Positions 33,404 to 45,470 of a DNA stretch of 64,000 nt are shown in pieces. The first letter of the stretch is position 1, and the number at the start of each line of letters is the position of its first letter. The stretch is from positions 698,592,656-698,656,655 of the forward strand of contig NC_081412.1 in the NCBI RefSeq assembly GCF_030272615.1, read 5' to 3'. Both the position numbers and the translations under genes were made by a program. Under the pieces are notes generated by a model. It saw nothing but the letters and a program-made list of their open reading frames with translations, was not told where the DNA came from and made no database searches. This DNA is from Cryptomeria japonica (taxonomy: Eukaryota > Streptophyta > Pinopsida > Cupressales > Cupressaceae).

Positions 33404-36400
33404 CTAAGTCTCTACCGGTGGGGGTATGACCCCAAGCTGGTCTCTGAGATATTGAAAAGTCTCCTTAGGCAGAGGTTTAGTGAAAATATCTGCAATCTGC
33501 TCTTTAGTATTCACATAAACCAGTTTTATTTCTTTTGCTTCAACATTTTCTTTTAGAAAATTCAATTTGATAGAAACATGTTTGGTTTTAGAATGTAATA
33601 CCGGATTCTTAGATATATCAATTGTTGTAGTGTTATCACAATAGATAGTAATAGGTTCCTTAAATTTTACCTTTATATCCTTCAACATTTGCTTAAGCCA
33701 TAGTACCTGTGTACAGTTAGTTGTTGCTACAACATATTTTGATTTTGTTGTTGATAAAGATGTACAACTTTGTTTCTTCCTCAACCAATAAATTAATCTG
33801 CTTCGAAGAAAAAATTCTCCGTCGGTGGTGCTTTTTCTTTCATCCACATCTCCTGCCCAATTTGCATCTGTGTATGCACATAATTCAAAGTTTTCATCTC
33901 TAGGATACCATAATCCAAGATTTGTAGTGCGTTGTAAGTACCAAAAAATCCTTTTTATTGCTGATTCATGATTTTCTCTAGGATTACTCTGAAATCTTGA
34001 AACAATACATACTGCATTCATGATATCAGGTCTTGTTTGTGTCAAATATAGTAAACCTCTTATCATATATTCGTACCTAGTCGGATTAACAGATGTAGAT
34101 TCATCCCTTAGTGATAATTTGTCATTTGTAGTCATAGGTGTGCTTACCGATTTAGAGTTCTCCATTCCAAATTTCTTTAATAACTCCTTCAAGTACTTGG
34201 ATTGACTCAAGAATATACCTTTATCAGTCTGTGAAATCTGCAATCCTAAAAAGAATTTTATTTCTCCAATCATAGACATTTCAAACTCTTGTTGCATTTC
34301 AATAGAAAAGTCTTTACATAATCCTTCTTCTCCTCCAAAGATTATATCATCAACAAAAACTTATATAACCAAGATGCCATCATTAGTCACTTTGTAATAT
34401 AAGTTGTTGTCAGCATTACCTTTAGAAAATCCAATCTTCAAAAGATACTTATCCAATCTTGCATACCAAGCTCTTGGAGCTTGTTTTAACCCATACAAAT
34501 CTTTCCTTAACCTGCAAACCATATCTTTGTTATCTATAAAAGAAAATCCTTTAGGTTGCTCAATGTAAACTTCTTCTTCAAGATCTCCATTCACAAATGC
34601 ACATTTAATATCCGTTTGATAAACTTTGTAGTTCTTGTGTGCTGCAAAAGCCAAGAATAATCTGACTGCCTCAATTCTAGCTACCGGTACAAAGGTTTCA
34701 TTATAATCAATTCCTTCTTTCTGAGAATATCCCTTACACACTAGTCATGCTTTATTTCTGATTACCTTGCCATCTTCATTAAGTTTGTTTTTGAATACCC
34801 ATTTTGTTCCAATCACATTTTTGTCTTTAGGTCGGGGAACTAATGTCCAAGTGTTATTCTTCTCAATTTGTTCTAGTTCCTCTTCCATAGCTTTAATCCA
34901 GTGTTTATCTTCACATGCCCCATTAATTGATGATGGTTTAATTTGAGAAATAAGACATACCTCTTTGTTTGCCAGTCTTCCTCTTGTCATAACTCCTTTA
35001 TACTTGTTTCCAATTATCTGATCTTTAGAGTGATCCAATCTTACATACCGAGGTGTCTTTGTTTGATGTTGTTCCTAAGTTACAGTGGAATTTTCATATG
35101 ATACCGGTGTAACTGGATCTTCATTTTGTATCGGTGGATTCAATGTGGATTCATTTGTCAGAATTTTTGTTGCTGGTTTAGAATCTATATACCTTGAAGT
35201 TCCTCTAAATTGTTCATCAATCTTTACATTTGTACTCTCAACAATTTTCTGCAATCTTTTGTTAAAACATCTATATGCCTTACTCTTAGATGAATAACCA
35301 AGAAATATTCCTTCATTACTTCTAGGATCAAATTTTCCAATATACTCATCTCTTCTAATATAGCATTTACTTCCAATTATTCTAAAATATTTAAGAGTAG
35401 GAGTAATACCAAACCATAGTTCATGAGGGGTCTTATCGGTTTCTCCTTTGATGTGAACTTTGTTGAATGTATAGACCGTTGTGCTTACTGCCTCTCTCCA
35501 ATACACATGTGGTAGATTTGCTTCTGATAAGATACTTCTAGCTGCATCCAAGATAGTTCTATTTTTCCTCTCTACAAATCCATTATGTTGTGGTGTTTGG
35601 GGTGCTGATAGTTGTTTTCTGATTCCATTCACTTCACAAAATGTATTAAATTCCTTAGATGTAAATTCTCCTCCTTGATCTGATCTCAGACATTTGATTT
35701 TCTTACCGGTTTCATTCTCTACCATTGCTTTGAACAGTTTGAACTTCCCAAGTGCTTCTGATTTTTCTTTAAGAAAAGTAACCCAACACATTCTAGAGTA
35801 GTCATCAATGATTAGCATGAAATACCTATCACCTTGCAAACTTTTAGTTCTAGCTGGACCACATAAATCAGTATGAATTAAGTCAAGAGCATTATTTGAT
35901 TTTTCTGGAATACTTTTAAAAGTAGCTCTAACTTGTTTTCCAAATTGACATTCCTTACATACTGGATTGTGAGGTTTGACAATCTTAAGTAAATCTCTAA
36001 CTGCCTTAGTAGTACTGATTTTTACCATGCAATCAAAATTTACATGACAAGGTCTCTTATGCCATAGTCAACTTTCATCAATTTGTGCAATCAAGCATGT
36101 CTTTTCACTATTATTCAAATGAAAGATATTACCTCAAGTTTGATTTCCGGTTGCAATTTCCAATCCAATTCTATTCATGATTTTGCATTTTCCATTCTTG
36201 AATTGTAACTGAAATCCTTTCTCAACTAATTGACCAACACTCAAAATATTATGCTTTAAACCTTCAACATAGTAAACATTACCAGTATTATGCTTACCAT
36301 CAAGAGATATTATACCTTTGCCTTTGATCAAACAAGCTTTATCATCTCCAAATCTCACTAAGCCTCCATTATATTCCTGAAAGTTCAAGAATTTGTTTTT

Positions 36401-37559
36401 ATCACCAATCATATGATGTGAGCATCCTGAATCAATGATCCATTCATCCTTAACTTCAATTTTAGCTGCCAAGGCCTGTTCTACTAGTTGAACAGTAGGT
36501 GTCGGTTGATCTTCTGTTATAGCAACAAAAACCCATCCATTGTCTGTCGGATCTTCATCAGAATCATCAGTCACTCCTTCATCAGCAAGATAACAAGATT
36601 TATCTTTATTCTTCTTAAATCTGTATCTCTGATATTTGGGGTTAGGCTTGTATGTTCTCCTAGCTTCTTCTCTTAGTCTAGCATGTCTATCGGGGCATCT
36701 AGAAGCCATATGACCAATCTTATTATAGTTGAAAAATTTAAAGGGTGTTTTACCTTCATACTTACTTCCAACTAGACCTTTAGGCATTTTTCTTGCAAAT
36801 AGTGCTTCAAGTTCTTCAAGTTCTTCATTTTCTCTCTTGCTTTCCTCAAGTTCTCTTGCATAAAAGGCTTTCCAATCAGACTTGTCAAATGATGGTGTAG
36901 ATGATGTTGATGCTTTAAATGCTAAATCTATCTTTATAGTAGCAACAAGACCAAATTCCTCAATTTCAAAAGCTGAAAGTTTTCCAATCAATGTATCCCT
37001 AGTTACTGATGTATTAGGCCTTATTCTTAACTCATTTATAGCAATAACCTTCATTTTATATGCTGGTGGAAATCCTCTTAAAACTTTTGAAACAATTTCA
37101 TTTTCACTTAAGGTTCCTACACAACATTAAATACCCAAAATAATTTCATTAACTCTTTCCGTAAAAGCAGAAATCCTTTCATCTTCTTCCATTTTTAGAT
37201 TTTCATACCTGACCCGAAAGCTTTCAAGTTTTGCAATTTTGACTATGGAATCTCCTTCATTCAGTGTTTCCAAATGATCCCAAATAGCTTTAGTAGTTGA
37301 TATATCTAATAATCCCATGATTTGTTGATCTAATAATGCACTCAAAAGTGCTTCTCTTGCTTTGCAATCATTTTCCTCATCTTTAGCCAAATTAGGTGGA
37401 TTAGGCTAATTCTGAGTAGGAGCAGTATAGCCATTCTTTGTAACATCCCAAATGTCCTTTCCAATGCAATTCGGATGTGTCTCCATTAAAATATTCCATA
37501 TGCCATAGTTGGTTCCATCAAGTTTAGGACTGTCCTTCCTGAAAATAGTTAGTAGACAT
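33404..37559 (-). pseudogene. Copia-2 gag-pol polyprotein, broken by nonsense codons
   Basis: From the ATG at 37559 the frame shifts within about 15 codons. From there to 33404 one frame holds the whole polyprotein, broken only by stops (near 37412, 37127, 36131, 36066, 35072, 34742 and 34358). Gag: KLDGTNYGIWN and ALLSALLDQQIMGLLD. The zinc knuckle reads FNYNKIGHMASRC, with the first two Cys replaced by Phe and Tyr. Protease: WIIDSGCSHHM. Integrase: zinc ligands HKRPCH and CKECQFGK, core DLIHTDLCG, RSDQGGEF and GFVERKNR. RT: catalytic box FVDD just after the 34358 stop. RNase H: YTDANWAGD and KHVSIKLNFL. The stop at 34742 (KA*LVCKG) fits CGA to TGA by loss of a methylated C. Confidence 0.93.
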
Positions 37560-37601
37560 TTGATCTCCTCAAGCTGTTAAACTTCTGCAAAAAGAGGACT
37601 A

Positions 37602-37614
37602 GGCTCTGATACCA
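37602..37614 (-). other. Primer-binding site of Copia-2 (initiator-Met tRNA)
   Basis: TGGTATCAGAGCC on the minus strand, two bases from the 5' LTR end, is the exact plant initiator-Met primer site. Confidence 0.9.
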
Positions 37615-37616
37615 AT

Positions 37617-38683
37617 TGTTAGCTCTCGAGGACAATTGAGAAGGGGGGGGTGAATCAGTTGTTCAACAAATTCAAACCAAAAACAACTTAACCAACTTAA
37701 TGCTTAATACTGATAATACTGATAAACCAGTCTTTTATGCGGGTAGAGAGTTTTATCAGTTAATTAAAGTACCGATAAAGATTAATGCATGAAGTAGAAA
37801 GATAATAACATCCACAACACATAACACCAATATTTGTACATGAAAACCCTGTAAGGGGAAAAACCACGGTGGGAAACCTTACCCACAATCAGATGATACT
37901 ACTACAGACAGTATGTGTATACAAATGGGGTGCACATGCAGAAAGGCCAAGCGCCTAGAGCTCACTGCTCAAACACAAATAGGAGTCACGTTGACTACAA
38001 TTGGATGGTTAAATCCAATAAGGATGTACTTCTCAAATTAGCATCTTTCTATGCTGGATTCAGTACCGGTGTATTTCTAATTGTCTTCACAAAAACCTTC
38101 CTTCAACCTTCAAATGATGTCTATGTGTATTGCTCTTCTTATTCTCGCATATACCTTCACACAATTCTTTTTTTCACTCCACATCCGATCTTACAAATAA
38201 GATCTTACATTTATATCATAACCTAAGACCAATTTTAGTAGGTCAGCTCTAAAAGATATTACAATAAAATCAATTTACAAATAAAAAAATATCTGATGCA
38301 ATAACCAATTCAACATGTCAGCTTGATGCATTTACAACAATAATAAGACATCTCCATAGCATGTCATGCTCATCTCGAAAAGATAAACCTGTTGGTGTAT
38401 AACCTGGACCTATTTGTCGGTAACAACAAATATGCAAATATGAATATGCCAATGAACAAATCTCCAAGACAAAGTGTCCAAACAATGTCTTCGACATAAC
38501 CAGGTGTTTTTCATGCCATTCCAAGTGTCAAGGAACATTATATCCTGTCGGTGTAACAGATACCGGTGACTGTGCATAAGTCACTTGTTTACCGGTGAAT
38601 GTTGTTGATTCTCCAAAGTGCAAAAGTTGATAAGTGTTAGTAGGTGTTGACATCAATGACAAAACCATACCAAAATACCAACA
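37617..38683 (-). repeat. 5' LTR of Copia-2 (1067 bp)
   Basis: Homologous to 31975-33027 with scattered substitutions and a few short indels. Carries the G-run GAAGGGGGGGGTGAATCAG (plus strand, near 37640) typical of the family. Confidence 0.93.
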
Positions 38684-39312
38684 TCCGGGACCTTAGACCA
38701 CTGCTAAATAATGGATGATTCATCCCTACAACTAATCCATGAATTATTTTGTCTGACTCAATCCGTACAATGACATAAAATCTGTGTAAACTCAGAATTT
38801 CTGGGGAAACTCAGTTTATTCAATGTTTATTGCATCCAAACTTCAAAACCACATTAGCTCTTCCCTTGGGAATCATTTCCACAAGGCTTATAGACCTCTC
38901 CAATGGTTTCCAACTGAATTTGGAATATTTTGGAGCCATTGAGAGGCTTACATCAACCGAACCTTGAAAAGTTGCACTTTTGCACACAAAAGTTGCATTT
39001 TCAAAAGTTCCATTCTTGCACAAAAAGTTGTCAACACTATAAGTTTGAATCCACACAACTTGGATCAACCAAACACACCTAAAACATCCTAAAAATCTAT
39101 CAAACACAAAACCAAACATTCTACTACCCCTATTGACCACAATGTCCCAATTGGCTTATCAAATTGCCTAATTAGTGACATGGGTTTACATGGTGGGGTC
39201 TTTATTGAATACATGAAACTTGCATAAACACAAGATACTAAGACAACCACTATGATACTAGTCTTCATCTTTGGAACCATTATTTTCTTGTTTGTGAGGT
39301 GCCCCTACACCA
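38684..39312 (-). repeat. 5' LTR of G3, second segment
   Basis: Continues the LTR interrupted by Copia-2 and matches about 25737-26356. Ends CTACACCA on the plus strand, followed by the CGGTG target duplication. Confidence 0.9.
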
Positions 39313-39861
39313 CGGTGCTTCCTGAGGGGCTCTCTTTATTGTGATCAATTGGTGCATCAATGATGATCTATCAGCCTTATCAGAGAATCTTTGGAAAAAG
39401 CAGTCGCCCAACTGATCCCAATCTCCTATAGTATTAGGACCCAAAGATCTAAACCAATCCAAATCTCTTCCCTTGAAAGAAGCTACGAGCAATGTCAAGG
39501 TCACATTTTTTTCAATAATGTCATGGATAGTGTAGATAGTGGCTACATCTTGTAAATGTTCCCCATAGGTTTTTTGACATTCTCCAGTGAACTTGGGCAC
39601 TGCTTTCAGTGTTGTTGTAGGGATGGGTCCCCAGACCACAGGCAGGGTTGGGGGAATAACAGGGCTCCCATTATCCCAGGTCACAAAATTCCTAGGGGGA
39701 ATTTGTGTCATCACTGCGAGGGAGACTGCAGGGAAGACGGACAAACTCTGTGAGGATGAAGATATGGCTGAATGAATGGTCACCAGAGGTGGTAAAAGTA
39801 GATTGGGATTCAAGGTTGTTTGACTCCTAGTAATAGGCCTATGAATTATAAATTGGCTCAA
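39313..39861 (-). pseudogene. G2 gag, N-terminal part
   Basis: The ATG at 39861 is about 25 bases from the primer site. The frame is open for some 180 codons to the G3 insertion. N-terminus: RPITRSQTTLNPNLLLPP. Capsid region: VPKFTGECQKTYGEHLQDV, NVTLTLLVASFKGRDLDWF and LIDQ-like LMHQLITIKRAPQEA, ending where G3 interrupts it. The protein continues at 24857 and below. Confidence 0.82.
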
Positions 39862-39883
39862 AGTTTTATTTGAATTTTAGGTT

Positions 39884-39902
39884 GGTCCCACCGGGCGTGC
39901 CA
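39884..39902 (-). other. Primer-binding site of G2
   Basis: TGGCACGCCCGGTGGGACC on the minus strand lies about 10 bases from the 5' LTR end. The TGG start and position fit a tRNA primer site. The tRNA was not identified, and it differs from the sites of all the other elements here. Confidence 0.75.
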
Positions 39903-39912
39903 GAAAAAGAAC

Positions 39913-41018
39913 TATTAACTCTAAATTTTACTTTGAAAGCAAATAGCCTTATGGGAAATTTAGTGACAAGGGGACCGATTGCGCGAGACTCACTTAATGA
40001 TCTCCAGGTTTAAGAAGCTGGCTCTTCCTTATGGTTTTGAGAAAAGGGGAAGAAGGAAACTTAAAACAACAAGATCTAAACTACTGAGGCGATATGCCAG
40101 AGCATTTTATAACAAATATTAACAGCATATAAAACCCAAAGACATGCGGTTTTAAAGCTCGTTCAACAATCTACATATCCGGACATAACCACAACTAAGA
40201 TACAATCAAAATTCCTTTGCAACGTAAAGAAATATCAATCATGCATCTACCAGATAACATGTGCAAAACATAGTTTAATCGGTGGAGTCTTAGATATATA
40301 TTTCCAAAGTTATCAAAATCACAAGGGAAAGCACAGAAAACAATCAAAGCATGCTGAAAAGAGGTATCACAGGCACAGTTTGATTAACCTTCTTCAGAAA
40401 AAAGTAACAGCTAAAAGGCCAAAAATTCTAACTAAGAAAACTTAATTGTTTTTTTTTGAAAGTTCTGAACCCCCATAACAGGGGAAAAACAAGCATAAAT
40501 AGAGCCTGCAGCTCTATTAACAGCTCAGAAACCAACCAGCCATGCACAACCACCTCTAAAATAGAAAAACAAAGTCATGGCATTCTGCAATAACACACCC
40601 AACAAAACAGCCCTAAGGTTGTTACTCCCACTCAACTGTGGTGATCTTCATACCCACCCAAACAGAAAATATTTCTCTAACCGCAACCTGGAAACCAATG
40701 CACCCTGAAGAAAACACCGCAAATAGAGAAACTTCCTCAGAAAAGCATCTCAACAAAAACACATCTGTCAGCGCGAAGATGCCAGGTGCCTCCATCCCTC
40801 CCAAGCTATAGGCTAGGCCCAGAAAAAAGGCTGAGTCACCAAAACCAATCCACTTGTCAACTTTGTGCTCCTCCAAACCTCAAACGTAAAACATGGACCA
40901 TTGAGGGCAACGCCGAGATGACATTTGGCTTGTATGTCTGGCACAACTGGAAAGGTAAAAGAAAGATATTATGCTCAAAAATCAACCCAGGGACTTCAAT
41001 TTTAAAACAATGTGAACA
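39913..41018 (-). repeat. 5' LTR of G2
   Basis: Partner of 12572-13685. Ends TGTGAACA on the plus strand, then CTTAC. The other end reads TATTAACTC where the 3' LTR has TGTTGACTC, so the terminal dinucleotide has decayed. Confidence 0.88.
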
Positions 41019-41741
41019 CTTACAGTTTTAAAGATGTATGTGTTAATATAATCCATTCGTTTGAGGGACAAACATCAGATGAAGAGTCACTTAATTGTGA
41101 ATCACAGAATACCAATCTTGATTTCATTAGAGCTAATTGGGGAGAACTTGGGAGAGACTATCCTCAAGAGAGTTCTATCTATAACATTACCCACTTTGCA
41201 CCAAATAATGACTATTATGTCACGAACCTTGAAGCACCTAACAATGATGATGACATTGACTTACCCCTTCTTCATCCAGAACTAATTGATTGGGATAACC
41301 TAGAAAGTCCTGAATTGGATTTCTTTTCCAATGACCATGATTAGTTGTATATCTTAATGTTTTCAAACCCATAACATCTAAGATATCTTCCATCACATAA
41401 TCAAGTAACGCTTCTTGCAATCAGGAGAATGCCAAACTTTCCAGTTACAAAATTGAAATAAAACAAGGAAAAAGAACTAATGCTAAAAACCATTTCATGG
41501 AAACACTAGATCAATCAAGAGAAAAATAAATGACGTATCTGATGGTGAAAACCTCTTTGAGGCGCCAGAAGATGGAAATTTTGACATCCTCCCTACATAT
41601 TTTCAAGAGAGATCTGATATTCTAATAGAGCCAACATAATTAATAAACATTGGCAAAACAAAGGATCCCAAGGTACTTCATCCTATTGTATCTTTATCAG
41701 ATGAAGAAAGGAAAGAATACATAGAATTCTTCAAACTATAG
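41019..41741 (+). pseudogene. G0 fragment 2: protease-RT linker
   Basis: The G0 frame interrupted at 12571 resumes: SFKDVCVNIIHSFEGQTSDEES and NTNLDFIRANWGELGRDYP, open to 41344. It continues in broken frames to LINIGKTKDPKVLHPIVSL and SDEERKEYIEFFK at 41738. In Tat-like pol this segment immediately precedes the FAWSYxDMPGL start of RT, which appears at 44200 and again at 60475, beyond the G5 LTRs. Confidence 0.78.
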
Positions 41742-44194
41742 TGTCATAAATTGTACACCCTTGCTAGGGTGGTACAATTTCACATTTAGGTTAGCACCCT
41801 CCTTAATGTGTCTTGCATCTAACATTTATCATTCTCATTTAATAATTTAATTAATTAATTTAATTAAATATAAGGTCATGTCTCGTCACTTTACATATTA
41901 TAAATTTGGGCCCTTTACCCTAAGTGTGCCCCTTTTCATCTTATTCCTCCAATGAATCATTTAATCATAAACCCTAACTATGTCTTATTTTGAGTGTTTA
42001 GGAAGGATTTTGCATATCAAAACTATTAGGATTCCCAAAGATACTGAGGGGGGGGTGAATTAGTATCTAACCGGTTAATAAATTTACTTGACTTAAAACA
42101 TGAAAAGCATATTAAAACTGTGTACTGGTAAACAAGAAATAATGCAGTAAACAAGAATAACAACAACCACATGAGAAGCACACCATAACACAGTATTTTA
42201 ACAAGGAAACCCGGTGTGGGAAAAACCTCGGTGGGATTTGTGACCCACAATATTCACTTACTGGCCAATAAGGGAATATTACTCTTACAATAGGGGCTTG
42301 CACATGCAGGAAGGCCAAGTGCCTAGAGCTCACTGCTCAATTACAAAAGAAGTCACATTGACTTACAAAAATGGATTATATTAATCCAATGTCTTGTACT
42401 GCTTCAGATTAGCATCTGCTATGCCAGCTCCAGTACCGGTTTAAGCTCTGCTACATACATAAACCCTTAACCTATAATCAGCATAGTAGGTTTGCTTATC
42501 TCACATCCTATCACACTTTCCTATTACAAAATGATCTCATACATATATGAGTCATATTACAACTTGCCATGTCGGCTTACAATAATTTTACAATTAATTA
42601 CAAAATACATTTCAAACAAAATACCTATCGGCTAGGGTATCCATATCCTTCCTTTCACTGCCAGTGTTTTGTGTGCCGGTGTAGAGTTTGTTGTTGCCAG
42701 TGCCAGTATCCTATCTTGCCGGTATCATATGATTGCAAGGTTGCCATCAATGACAAAACCTTCAATCACCTACAATTTCTCATTGGAGTGTGCATTTTCC
42801 AACAAAAACATCTCAAAATCAAATGTAACTTTTGGATGTGCTCTAATATTATCATATCTAACGGCCCCAAAAATTTGGTGAAAAGTTGGTCGGACTGTGG
42901 CGGGAATGCACATGGTCCATGATTTTTTTCCCAAAAAATTGAGAGCACAATCCTATGATATAATAATGCTTAACCCCAGAATATCCATGGTAAATTAAAA
43001 TCCTAGGTCGGCCTAAACATGAAATTAAGATCTAGGGTTTCATATTTAAGAGCTCTCTTTCTTCATTTGAAGGGGTCTTCTTCTAAGGATCTAAGAGCAG
43101 TATTTTTGGAGTACTAGAGCCTTCTTTGTAGTGAAAGAGTAGATCTTTGAAGTCTTCAACAACATTCAACATTCATCCATCAAACATTCATCAAGTATCA
43201 TTTAATCAATTGGGGGCTTTTGAAGATGTAGAAGAACAATAGGAGATCACCGACTGATGATTGGCTTGTACCTCTCCCTTGGGGTTGGTTATGGTTTCAT
43301 GTTATTTTTGGATCATTTCATAAGCTTCATTTTGATTCATATTCATGCTTTAGATCAATCTGAATCATGGATTTAGAGAATTTACTTTGTCAATTATAAG
43401 CAATTAGGGTTTACTCTTTAGGGTTGCTCTAGGTTGTTTACTTTCATTCTTAGGATCTTGCACACACACAAGGTTCTTGCACACACATTTTTTAGTACAT
43501 TGTTGGCAATTCATGATGGTGGAAATAAAAAACATGGGGGTTTGACTTCAGCAAAACCCATATAGCTACCCCAAACCTTCCCTTTTCAGTTGCAAGTACA
43601 GAAACAAGCATCTTGAGGTAGTTTCAGATCCAAAAAAGGTATCAACGCCACCCAGAAGTCTCAAAAGTGCAGAAATTTGTCAAGGATGGGGGTATGGTGA
43701 CCTGGTCCTACCTAGGATAGTGGTGTGGCACCATGGTCCTGCCCTCTATCAGTAGGACTTGATAGAGTGGTACTCTGCAGATCTTAGAATCCCTCATGTT
43801 AGTTGCAACTCCAAAATTGCAAAATTAGGACAGTGGTGTAGCACCTTGGTCCCAGACATTTTCTACTCACATTTCAGACATAGGTGCACATCTGATTTTT
43901 GCTTCTGATCAGTACTTTCCAGCACTATATCATTTATTCTTTGATCTGCATAATCAAATTAGGGTTTGCTTGCTTATTTGCTTTCTAGGTTAGATTGCAT
44001 TTTGCATCATTCCTCTCTCTCATTTATAGAAAAGGAATAGAAAACCTAAGAGTTAATCCATGAGACTCTCTTTCTCATAAGAAGTGGTCAGCATATGTTA
44101 CCTCCCTAGGCTCTTTCATATTCCATAAGTGTGTATAAGAGTGGGATTAGGGTTTCCATACTTAGTCTCACTTTTTCCCCTACACACAAACAAA
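41742..44194 (+). repeat. G5 LTR copy A (split by a solo copia LTR)
   Basis: Starts TGTCATAAATTGTACACCC and runs, apart from the insert at 42024-42804, parallel to 57571-60469. It contains the hairpin module (42830-42955), GGTCGGCCTAA (43006-43016), a weak TATA-like CATATTTAAG (43041-43050), two further blocks with TGGTCC and GGCACC words (43690-43735, 43830-43850), and the end CACACAAACAAA. Net length is about 1.67 kb. Confidence 0.78.
42024..42804 (-). mobile_element. Solo copia LTR in G5 LTR copy A
   Basis: A 781-bp sequence with plus-strand ends TATTAGGATTCCC and TTTTCCAACA, flanked by perfect 5-bp repeats AAAAC (42019-42023 and 42805-42809). It shares the G-run before GTGAATTAG, the CGGTGGGATTTGTGACCCACAA-like segment and the AGGCCAAGTGCCTAGAGCTC segment with the Copia-1/2 LTRs. 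No internal region is present, so it is a solo LTR left by LTR-LTR recombination. Confidence 0.9.
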
Positions 44195-45470
44195 AACAGA
44201 TAAATTTTGCTTGGTCCTATGCAGACATGCCAGGACTTGATCTAGATCTTATCATGCATCATCTCAAAGTAGATCTAAATGCAAAACTAGTTAAACAAAA
44301 GCTAAGGAAGATGCATCCACACATCGCTCTCCTTGTAAAAGTTGAGCTAAATAAACTATTGGATGTAGGTTTCATAAGACCTATTGCCTATCTAGAATGG
44401 GTTTCAAGCATTGTGCTAGTGTCAAAGCCAGATAAAAGCATAAGAGTCTACACTGATTTCAGAGATTTGAACAAGGCATGTCCCAAAGATGATTTCCCAC
44501 TACCCAACATTGATATAATTGTAGACTTATCAGCAGGACATGAGATGTTTTCATTAATGGATGGATTCTCGATGTACAATCAAATAAGAATTGCCCCTAA
44601 AGATCGAGAAAAGACAACATTCACCTGTACATGGGCTGCTTACTATTGGAATGTTATTCCATTTGGGCTTAATAATGTAGGATAAACTTATCAAAGAGCC
44701 ATGACAATAATTTTCCATGATATGATGCATACATTTATGGAAGATTATGTAGATGATATACTTGCAAAATCTCATACAAGGAAAGAACATTTGAACATCT
44801 TGGGCAACATCCTTGACAAGCTTGAACAATATCAGTTAAGATTGAATCCAAAGAAATGTGAATTTGGAGTAACCTTTGGAAAAATTCTTGGGTACATTAT
44901 ATCAGCTCATGGAATTGAAGTAGATCCATTAAAGGTCAGAGCTATCATGAAAATGGAGTCTCCTAGAAACATAAGTCAATTGTGTTCTCTACAAGGGAGA
45001 TTGCACTCAATCAAAAGATTTGTCTCTTAATTAGCAAATAGATGTCATCCATTCACTCATCTTTTACATAAAAATCTTCCATTTAAATAGGATCGGAAGT
45101 GTGAAGAAGATTTTATGCAAATCAAAGAATATTTGATGAATCCTTCAGTACTTGTCTCACCAATCAAAGGGATACCATTGTTACTTTACATCTCAGCAAC
45201 AAATGTATCACTAGGAGCTCTTTTAGCACAGCATGATGAAGAAGGTAAAGAAAGAGCAGTGTATTACATCAGTAGAACAATTGTAGGCTATGAATTGAAC
45301 TATATATCAGTTGAGAAGACATGCCTAGCAGTTTTATTCGCAACTCAAAAATTGCGACATTATATGCTGACTGATTCTGTGAAACTAATAGAAAAAATAT
45401 ATCCACTAAAGTATTTGCTGAACAAGTAAAGTTTGATAGGCATACTATAAAAATGGGTTATGGTACTAAG
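44195..45470 (+). pseudogene. G0-type reverse transcriptase and RNase H, copy A
   Basis: QINFAWSYADMPGL directly follows the LTR, then KLRKMHPHIALLVKVELNKLL, YTDFRDLNKACPKDDFPLPN, FSLMDGFSMYNQIRIAP, the catalytic box YVDD (near 44750), RLNPKKCEFGV, and RNase H motifs SATNVSLGALLAQHD and VEKTCLAVLFATQKLRHYM. Stops lie near 44683, 45028, 45088 and 45427. Copy B at 60475-61745 is collinear and very similar. The match between copies ends at GGTACTAAG (45470 and 61745), after which the two diverge completely. Canonical FSGYNQI reads FSMYNQI here. Confidence 0.88.

Larger units (their letters stand above)
31975..38683 (-). mobile_element. Copia-2: complete Ty1/copia element, inserted in the G3 LTR
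   Basis: LTRs at 31975-33027 and 37617-38683, primer site, one long gag-pol frame and a polypurine tract. The target duplication is TCCAG (31970-31974) and TCCGG (38684-38688), the second matching the uninterrupted LTR better. Length is about 6.7 kb. It is the innermost of four nested layers (G0 > G2 > G3 > Copia-2) and is the same family as Copia-1. Confidence 0.94.
24858..39312 (-). mobile_element. G3: chromovirus (Ty3/gypsy) inserted in the gag of G2
   Basis: LTRs: 24858-26356 (3') and 31087-31974 plus 38684-39312 (5', split by Copia-2). Plus-strand ends are TGATGCAGAGG and CTACACCA. The target duplication is CAGTG (24853-24857) and CGGTG (39313-39317). Internal order on the minus strand: primer site, gag, protease, RT, RNase H, integrase, chromodomain. 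The chromodomain places it among chromoviruses. Confidence 0.92.
12572..41018 (-). mobile_element. G2: Tat-like Ty3/gypsy element with extra genes, inserted in G0
   Basis: LTRs lie at 12572-13685 (3') and 39913-41018 (5'). A primer site follows the 5' LTR on the minus strand. The order on the minus strand is gag, (G3 insertion), gag, protease, additional RNase H, RT, RNase H, integrase and a 5.7 kb 3' region with two extra genes. The target duplication is CTTAT (12567-12571) and CTTAC (41019-41023); both fit a Tyr codon of G0. Without G3 and Copia-2 the element is about 14 kb, large for gypsy but usual for Tat-type elements. I see no convincing polypurine tract at the 3' LTR. Confidence 0.87.

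Noticed and set aside
41742-45470. A 3.7-kb LTR containing reverse transcriptase (41742-45470 and 57571-61745)
   Set aside because: The pair ends in CTAAG without a CA end or target duplication, and the host RT would then be missing between flanks. LTR ends near 44194 and 60469, followed by G0 sequence, fit better.
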